64,000 nt of DNA from SG8-30 sp963695155 (GTDB taxonomy: Bacteria > Pseudomonadota > Gammaproteobacteria > Steroidobacterales > Steroidobacteraceae): NCBI GenBank assembly GCA_963695155.1, contig CAVOGD010000006.1, positions 62,001 to 126,000 of the forward strand, in the 5' to 3' direction. The notes below the pieces were generated by a model. The model saw only the letters and a program-made list of their open reading frames with translations. It made no database searches and was not told where the DNA came from. Below are positions 58,676 through 64,000 of the stretch, piece after piece; positions within the stretch are counted from its first letter, which is position 1; every line of letters starts with the position of its first letter. A program made the position numbers and the translations under genes.

Positions 58676-59884
58676 ATGTTGAGTAGCCTGCCCACCGGTC
58701 CCCTCGTCGCCACCTTGCTGGTCGCATTGCTGGCCGTGCTGCTGGCGTTGTTCGAGGCGGCACTCACCTCGCTGACCCGGATCCGGCGCTCCGAACCGCC
58801 CGCGATCGAGCGGTCCGGCGCGCTGGCGCGCCTCGCGCCACAGCCGTCGCGGGTGCGTCGTGCCGCCGTCGTCGTGCGATTGCTCCTGCTGGCGGGCATG
58901 CTGGTCGTCGTCGTGGTCGGCTGGGCCGGCGGCTCGGCCTGGCCGGCAGTCGTGGCCGCGGTCGCGCTGTCGCTGCTGCACCTGCTGGAACAGCAGGGTC
59001 AGTTGCGCCTGTTCGGCGCCCGCGCGCCCTGGCTCGCCGCAGCGGCGGCGGCAGTGCTGAGTCCCTTCGCCGCCCTGGTGCCCGCCGGGCGCCGGGGCGC
59101 CGCCGAGCCCGAGGACCACGCCTCGGCCGCCGGCGCACTGGAGGACCTCGCGGACCTGTTCGCCACGGCCCCGGAAGACCGCCAGCGCATGGTGCAGGCG
59201 CTGCTCGACCTCGAGCAGTCCACCGTCGAGGACATCATGGTCCCGCGCAGCGATGTCGTCGGCGTGGACCTGCAGGCCGACTGGGACGACATCATCGACC
59301 TGCTGGCGCACACGCCGCACACCCGCCTGCCGCTGTACGACGGCGACCTGCAGCACGTGATCGGCGTGCTGCACATGAAACGCATCGCCAACGAGCTCGC
59401 GGCGGGCCGGCTGGACCGCGCGCGCCTGCGCGAGCTGGCCGGCCGCAAGGAGATCTTCTTCATTCCCGAGGGCACCAACCTGCAGGCCCAGCTGATGGCC
59501 TTCCGCAAGCTGCGGCGCCGGATCGCGTTCGTGGTGGACGAGTACGGCGACGTGCTGGGGCTCGTGGCGCTCGAGGACATCCTCGAGGAGATCGTCGGCG
59601 AATTCACGACCCAGCCGGGTTCGCTGCATCGCCATGTCCAGGTCCAGGCCGACGGCAGCCTCGTGGTGGCGGGCAATGCGGCCGTCCGCGGCCTCAACAG
59701 GTCATTGGGCTGGAACCTGCCCACCGATGGCCCGCGGACGCTGTCCGGCCTGATCGTCGAGTGCCTCGAGACGATTCCCGGGCCCGGCACCCGGCTCACG
59801 CTGGGCGCCCACGAGGTCGAGATCCTGCAGGTCGGCGACAACACCGTGCGCACCGCGCGCGTGTGGCCGGCGGCAAGCGACTGA
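58676..59884 (+). CDS. CorB/CNNM-type transporter with CBS domains
   Basis: 402 residues: a DUF21-like membrane region with about three to four helices (1-135), two CBS motifs (EDIMVPRSDVVGVD and FRKLRRRIAFVVDEYGDVLGLV), then a CorC/HlyC C-terminal domain. Family members move or control Mg2+/Co2+. The membrane part is shorter and less conserved than in E. coli YfjD. Confidence 0.9.
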   Translation: MLSSLPTGPLVATLLVALLAVLLALFEAALTSLTRIRRSEPPAIERSGALARLAPQPSRVRRAAVVVRLLLLAGMLVVVVVGWAGGSAWPAVVAAVALSLLHLLEQQGQLRLFGARAPWLAAAAAAVLSPFAALVPAGRRGAAEPEDHASAAGALEDLADLFATAPEDRQRMVQALLDLEQSTVEDIMVPRSDVVGVDLQADWDDIIDLLAHTPHTRLPLYDGDLQHVIGVLHMKRIANELAAGRLDRARLRELAGRKEIFFIPEGTNLQAQLMAFRKLRRRIAFVVDEYGDVLGLVALEDILEEIVGEFTTQPGSLHRHVQVQADGSLVVAGNAAVRGLNRSLGWNLPTDGPRTLSGLIVECLETIPGPGTRLTLGAHEVEILQVGDNTVRTARVWPAASD

Positions 59885-60043
59885 GCCAGGCTCGCGGACC
59901 CAGGCGTTGCGCAGATGCGTCGCGGGCGCGCGGGATCCGGTCGGGTCCCCACGCTCGCTCCGAAGAAAAAGGCAAAGTCGCTCGCTTTGGGGACCACGAC
60001 CACCTCGCGCGCCCGCCGGCAGTGCCGCGACCAGCGGTCCGGA

Positions 60044-60213
60044 AGGGTCAGACCCCAGGAGGGGTCAGACCCTGAGCGGGCAGGCGCGGGCGGGCCGGGG
60101 TCGGCGAGCGAATAAAGATCGACTGAGCGAGCGACCCCGGGCCGGCCGCGACGATGGCCGTCTGACCTGGTCGCAGTTGTGCCGTCTCCGTTGGTACGGA
60201 GGGGTCAGACCCC
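60044..60213. repeat. REP-like palindrome cluster
   Basis: The 349-base gap between the convergent CorB-like gene and radA has no gene. It holds three copies of the palindrome GGGGTCAGACCCC or near forms (60044-60056, 60061-60073, 60201-60213) and a hairpin CCGGGGTCG/CGACCCCGG (60095-60103 with 60132-60140). Upstream, GGTCCCC/GGGGACC (59944-59995) makes another. Such motifs are often found as dispersed REP sequences and may also end transcription from both sides. No REP transposase is in the window. Confidence 0.65.
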
Positions 60214-60233
60214 GGACGGGGCCAGGCCCCAAC

Positions 60234-61592
60234 CTATTTCAGCGCCGCGATCGCTTCCTCGAGCCGGGTGACGCCGGTGACCTTCATGCCCTCGATGGCC
60301 TTGCGCGGCACGTTCGCGCGCGGCACGACGGCGCGCCTGAATCCATGCTTGGCGGCCTCGCGCAGGCGTTCCTCGCCGAACGGGACGGGCCGCACCTCGC
60401 CGGCCAGCCCCACTTCCCCGAAGCTGACCAGTTCCTGCGGCAGGGCCCGGTTCTCCAGGCTCGACAGGCCCGCCAGCAATACGGGCAGGTCCGCCGCCGT
60501 CTCGCCGAGCCGCACGCCGCCCACCACGTTGACGAATACGTCGTAGCCGTGCAGCGCCACGCCGGCGTGCCGGTGCAGCACCGCCAGCAGCATCGCGACG
60601 CGGTTGGCGTCGAGCCCGACGGCCACGCGCCGCGGGTTCGACGCGTTGCTCACGTCCACCAGCGCCTGCAACTCGATGAGCATCTGCCGCGTGCCTTCGC
60701 GCGCGACCGTGACGACCGAGCCGGCAACCGGCTCGTCGTGCCTGGACAGGAAGATCGCCGAGGGGTTCCGCACTTCCTTGAGCCCGTGCTCGCCCATCGC
60801 GAACACGCCGATCTCGTTGGCCGCGCCGAACCGGTTCTTGACCGCGCGGATGATCCGGTAGCGGCTGCCGGAGTCGCTCTCGAAGTACAGCACCGCATCC
60901 ACCATGTGCTCGAGCACGCGCGGCCCGGCGATGACACCCTCCTTGGTGACGTGGCCGATCAGCAGGACGGCGGCGCCGCTGCGCTTGGCGTGCCCCACCA
61001 GGCGCGCCGCGGACTCGCGCAGCTGCGACACCGAGCCCGCGGCGGACTCGACGGATTCCGCCGTCATGGTCTGGATGGAATCGATGACCAGCACGCGTGC
61101 CTGCGTGGCCACTGCCTGCTCGACGACGGCCTCGACCGCCGTCTCCGCCAGCAGCTGCAACGGCGAGTCCGCCACGCCCAGGCGCTGCGCGCGCAGCCCG
61201 ACCTGCCTGACCGATTCCTCGCCCGTCGCGTAGAGCACCGGGACGCCGGCCGCCAGGGCCGCGCCCGCCTGCAGCAGCAGCGTGGACTTGCCGATGCCGG
61301 GCTCGCCGCCGATCAGCGTCACCGAGCCCGCCACGAGGCCGCCGCCCAGCACGCGGTCCAATTCCACCAGGCCGGTCTCGAGGCGCGGCGCGTCTTCCGT
61401 CACGACCTCCGCGAGGCCGCGGACTGCCGGCCCGCCGCCGGCCGGCGCGGCGCGGCCGCCGCGTCGCGCGGCAGCCGGCGGGTGATAGGCGCTCAGCGTA
61501 TTCCACTCGGTGCAGGCCGGGCACTGGCCCTGCCAGCGGGGCGCATCGGCGCCGCAACTGGAACACACGAAGACGGTGCGGGTCTTGGCCAT
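60234..61592 (-). CDS. radA: DNA repair protein RadA
   Basis: 452 residues: zinc finger CSSCGADAPRWQGQCPAC, RecA-like core with Walker A GGEPGIGKST and the RadA motif KNRFGAANEIG, and a C-terminal Lon-like domain. A branch-migration helicase for recombination. No clear ribosome site before ATG 61592, but homology fixes the start. Confidence 0.97.
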   Translation of the reverse strand: MAKTRTVFVCSSCGADAPRWQGQCPACTEWNTLSAYHPPAAARRGGRAAPAGGGPAVRGLAEVVTEDAPRLETGLVELDRVLGGGLVAGSVTLIGGEPGIGKSTLLLQAGAALAAGVPVLYATGEESVRQVGLRAQRLGVADSPLQLLAETAVEAVVEQAVATQARVLVIDSIQTMTAESVESAAGSVSQLRESAARLVGHAKRSGAAVLLIGHVTKEGVIAGPRVLEHMVDAVLYFESDSGSRYRIIRAVKNRFGAANEIGVFAMGEHGLKEVRNPSAIFLSRHDEPVAGSVVTVAREGTRQMLIELQALVDVSNASNPRRVAVGLDANRVAMLLAVLHRHAGVALHGYDVFVNVVGGVRLGETAADLPVLLAGLSSLENRALPQELVSFGEVGLAGEVRPVPFGEERLREAAKHGFRRAVVPRANVPRKAIEGMKVTGVTRLEEAIAALK

Positions 61593-61752
61593 GCAATGAG
61601 CGTCTCGCGGGGGGCCGGATGCTAGCACGCGCTGTCGCCAGACTGCGGCGTGGTTCATGGATTCACATGCGAGGCGCAGAAAACAGCGATCCGGAGGTTC
61701 CGAAAACACGCGCATAAGATTATGATCGCTCGATGTTATTCCACGGCGTCCG

Positions 61753-62760
61753 GTGTCGCGCGTGACGGGCGAGTCCAACCTCGGCCGTTGGCTGCACCTT
61801 GCCGCCGAGGGTGCGGCCGCGGCGCGCCCGGGGCCGCCGGCCAACGGCCATGGCCCCGGGCCGGCCGGCGACAGGCTCGAGGCCGGCCAGCGCGGCACGG
61901 CACGCGTCTCCCTGACTCCCGGTCACCTGTTCGGACCGTACCGGGTGGAGAAGGAACTCGGACGCGGCGCGATGGCCGCCGTATACCGCTGCACGGACGA
62001 GCGCGACGGGCGCATCATCGCGCTCAAGATCCTCTCGCTCGGCGACGACTGGCCGGAGGACCGGCTCGAGGAAGCCAAGCTGCGGCTGCAGCGCGAGGCC
62101 GAAGCCGCGGCGCGGCTGCAGCACCCGGACATCGTCGACGTCTATGAGGCCGGCGAGTACGAGGGGCGCGTCTACCTGGCCATGGAGTTCGTCGAGGGCA
62201 CCAACCTGAGCGCGCATACGCGGCAGGGCACGCTGCTGCCGCCGCGCATGGTGGCCGAGATGTGCGCGCGGGTGGCGGACGCGCTGCACTTCGCGCACCA
62301 GCGCGGCATCATGCACCGCGACATCAAGCCGGCCAACATCGTGTTCGACCAGCAGAACCGCCGCATCCGCGTCATGGACTTCGGCGTGGCGCGTTTCGCC
62401 GACAGCAAGGCCACGCGCACCGGCATCGTGCTGGGCTCGCCCTCCTACCTGACGCCTGAACAGCTGGATGGCCGCAAGGTCGTGCCGCAATCGGACCTGT
62501 TTTCGCTGGGCGTGACGCTGTTCCAGCTGCTGACCGGCCAGCTGCCGTTCCGGGCCGACTCGCTGCCGTCGCTCATGCAGCGCATCGTGATCGAGCCGCA
62601 CCCGCCGCTCAGGACGATCCGCCCCGACCTGCCGGCGGCGCTCGGCGTGATCATCGACACGGCGCTGCGCAAGGAACCCGAGGCGCGCTTCACGACCGGG
62701 GCCGAGATGGCCCAGGCGCTGCGTGACTGCGGCCGCACCATCAGCCCGAGCCAGCGCTGA
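61753..62760 (+). CDS. Hanks-type serine/threonine protein kinase
   Basis: 335 residues. The first 55 are low-complexity; the kinase domain follows: ELGRGAMAAVYR (Gly loop), ALKIL (Lys), HRDIKPANIV (about 187), DFGVAR, and a shortened C-lobe. No membrane segment or PASTA domain, so a soluble kinase. Start GTG 61753 (GTG 61762 is an alternative). Its stop overlaps the phosphatase start (TGATG). Confidence 0.94.
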   Translation: MSRVTGESNLGRWLHLAAEGAAAARPGPPANGHGPGPAGDRLEAGQRGTARVSLTPGHLFGPYRVEKELGRGAMAAVYRCTDERDGRIIALKILSLGDDWPEDRLEEAKLRLQREAEAAARLQHPDIVDVYEAGEYEGRVYLAMEFVEGTNLSAHTRQGTLLPPRMVAEMCARVADALHFAHQRGIMHRDIKPANIVFDQQNRRIRVMDFGVARFADSKATRTGIVLGSPSYLTPEQLDGRKVVPQSDLFSLGVTLFQLLTGQLPFRADSLPSLMQRIVIEPHPPLRTIRPDLPAALGVIIDTALRKEPEARFTTGAEMAQALRDCGRTISPSQR

Positions 62761-63596
62761 TGGGTCGTTACCTCACGCTGAAGGGCAAGTTGCGGTCGGT
62801 CGGCCTGAGTGATACGGGCAGGGTCCGCGAGCACAACGAGGACGCCATCGCCACCGACGCCGACCTCGGGCTGTTCGTGCTGGCCGACGGCATGGGCGGC
62901 TACAACGCGGGCGAGGTGGCCAGCGGCATCGCCGTCAAGACGGTCATGAACCTGGTGCGCGAGGCCTATGCGATCCAGGACCTGAGCGGCACGGACAAGG
63001 CGACGGGACTCAGCCGGCCGGCCATCATCCTGCGCGACGCGATCGCCCGCGCCAACAAGATCATCCACCACACCGCCAAGAGCCAGGAGCAGTGCGAGGG
63101 CATGGGCACGACCATCGTGGCCGGCCTGTTCTACGACAACCGCGTCATCATGGCCCACGTGGGCGACTCGCGTATGTACCGCCTGCGGGGCGACCGGTTC
63201 GAGCAGGTCACCATGGACCACTCGCTGCTGCAGGAGCTCGTGGACCGGGGCTTCTACACGCCCGAAGAGGCCCAGCGGGTCACCAACAAGAACTATGTGA
63301 CGCGCGCCCTCGGCGTGGAGCCTTCAGTCGATATAGAAGTACACGAGGAGCCCGTGCACCGCGGGGATTGCCTCATGCTGTGCTCGGACGGCCTGAGCGA
63401 CCTGGTCGAAGACGAAGATATTCACTTAACAATCAGCACTTTTGGCGCTAATCTTGATACTGTATCGAAGCAGCTGGTGCAGCTGGCCAATGACAACGGC
63501 GGGCGGGACAACATTTCGTTGATGCTGATTCAGGTCCTCGAGCCCTTCCCCGCCAGAAAGGGCATACTTGACAGAATATTGGCCTGGTTCGGCTAA
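62760..63596 (+). CDS. PP2C-family serine/threonine phosphatase
   Basis: 278 residues with the metal-binding motifs VREHNEDA, ADGMGGYNAG, AHVGDSRMYRL, CSDGLSD and GGRDNISLML. It would reverse the action of the overlapping kinase gene. A short AT-rich patch inside it (63414-63470) may hold a promoter for the next gene. Confidence 0.95.
   Translation: MGRYLTLKGKLRSVGLSDTGRVREHNEDAIATDADLGLFVLADGMGGYNAGEVASGIAVKTVMNLVREAYAIQDLSGTDKATGLSRPAIILRDAIARANKIIHHTAKSQEQCEGMGTTIVAGLFYDNRVIMAHVGDSRMYRLRGDRFEQVTMDHSLLQELVDRGFYTPEEAQRVTNKNYVTRALGVEPSVDIEVHEEPVHRGDCLMLCSDGLSDLVEDEDIHLTISTFGANLDTVSKQLVQLANDNGGRDNISLMLIQVLEPFPARKGILDRILAWFG
63426..63454 (+). promoter_or_regulatory. Candidate internal promoter before the FHA gene
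   Basis: TTAACA (63426-63431), 17 bases, TAATCT (63449-63454), within the end of the phosphatase gene and about 160 bases before the FHA gene, in a stretch with strikingly lower GC than its surroundings. Confidence 0.3.
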
Positions 63597-63614
63597 CTTG
63601 CGGCGAGGCAACCC

Positions 63615-64000
63615 ATGGCGCGCTTGATTCTGAGTCTCGACGGTCAGGCACTGGCCGAATACAACATGACCAAGGAGCGGTACACGCTGGGCCGTCTCCC
63701 GGACAACGACGTCCGCCTGGACAACCCGGCAGTCAGCGGCCATCACGCCCTGATCATCAACATCCTGAACGACTCGTTCCTGGAAGACCTGAACAGCACC
63801 AACGGCACCTACGTCAACGGCAAGCTGATCAAGAAGCACGCGCTGCAGCACGGCGACGTCGTGACGATCGGCCTGCACCACCTGCGCTTCGTGGATGTGC
63901 AGGACGAAGGCGCCGACGGCGACGAGTTCGAGCGGACCATGGTCATCGGCCCGGGACAGATCAGCGAGGAACGGCTGCGTGCCGCCGCGGCCGCGGCCAC
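63615..64000 (+). CDS. FHA-domain protein, cut by window end
   Basis: Open from ATG 63615 (GAGGCA upstream) to the end. A complete FHA domain (about residues 5-95) with YTLGRLPDND, VSGHHA and LNSTNGTYVNG, the residues that read phosphothreonine. A further ERTMVIGPGQ stretch follows, with a Thr in the kind of context FHA-linked kinases phosphorylate. Together with the kinase and phosphatase it makes a phospho-signalling module. Confidence 0.92.
   Translation, partial: MARLILSLDGQALAEYNMTKERYTLGRLPDNDVRLDNPAVSGHHALIINILNDSFLEDLNSTNGTYVNGKLIKKHALQHGDVVTIGLHHLRFVDVQDEGADGDEFERTMVIGPGQISEERLRAAAAAA

Overview
The window reads as a stretch of chromosome from a GC-rich gammaproteobacterium. The evidence is gene order: bamC-like/dapA/gcvR/bcp/bepA, ffh next to the CcsA-like and CorB-like genes, ffh-rpsP-rimM-trmD-rplS, recR-ybaB-dnaX with the 4.5S RNA, and divergent orn/rsgA. 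A Xanthomonadales- or Nevskiales-like lineage would fit, but I cannot fix the order or genus from sequence alone. No phage, plasmid, CRISPR or complete insertion sequence is present.

Layout: 0-4.4 kb carries a small membrane protein, a lipoprotein M28 peptidase and the tail-specific protease Prc. 4.5-12.1 kb is an RND efflux operon (one adaptor, two pumps) behind an operator-like palindrome. 12.1-17.0 kb holds a coiled-coil gene, a DUF1249 gene that may be leaderless, and the divergent ppsR/ppsA pair. At 17.0-17.3 kb lies a 269-bp MITE-like element with three nested inverted repeats. 17.3-22.9 kb has a GFA protein, orn, rsgA, recR, ybaB, dnaX, the SRP RNA, tRNA-Ser(GGA) and a tandem array of 171-bp units built from pieces of that tRNA gene. 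22.9-32.2 kb is an envelope block: a BamC-like mini-lipoprotein, dapA, gcvR, bcp, PIN-PhoH, bepA, mlaA and mlaFEDCB. After class I aldolase comes the suf operon (Rrf2 regulator, sufBCDSUT; 33.4-39.7 kb). putA with a divergent Lrp-type regulator and tyrosine phenol-lyase with a divergent LysR regulator follow. Then come assorted small genes, kbl-tdh, sppA, the rplS-trmD-rimM-rpsP-ffh block, ccsA-like and corB-like genes, a REP-like palindrome cluster, radA, and a Ser/Thr kinase-PP2C phosphatase-FHA module cut by the window end.

Themes: amino-acid breakdown (proline, tyrosine, threonine to glycine), outer-membrane upkeep (Mla, BepA, Prc, SppA), Fe-S cluster assembly, and translation/SRP/DNA-repair housekeeping.

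Six otherwise normal genes (the coiled-coil gene, dnaX, sufB, sufT, tpl, trmD) are broken by eight shifts. Each is explained by one extra base, and dnaX and trmD should be essential. This looks like insertion-type error left in the assembly rather than gene death. The strongest biological oddities are the tRNA-Ser-derived array, the MITE-like element that abuts a stop codon, the mini-BamC, the two operator palindromes and the candidate leaderless gene.
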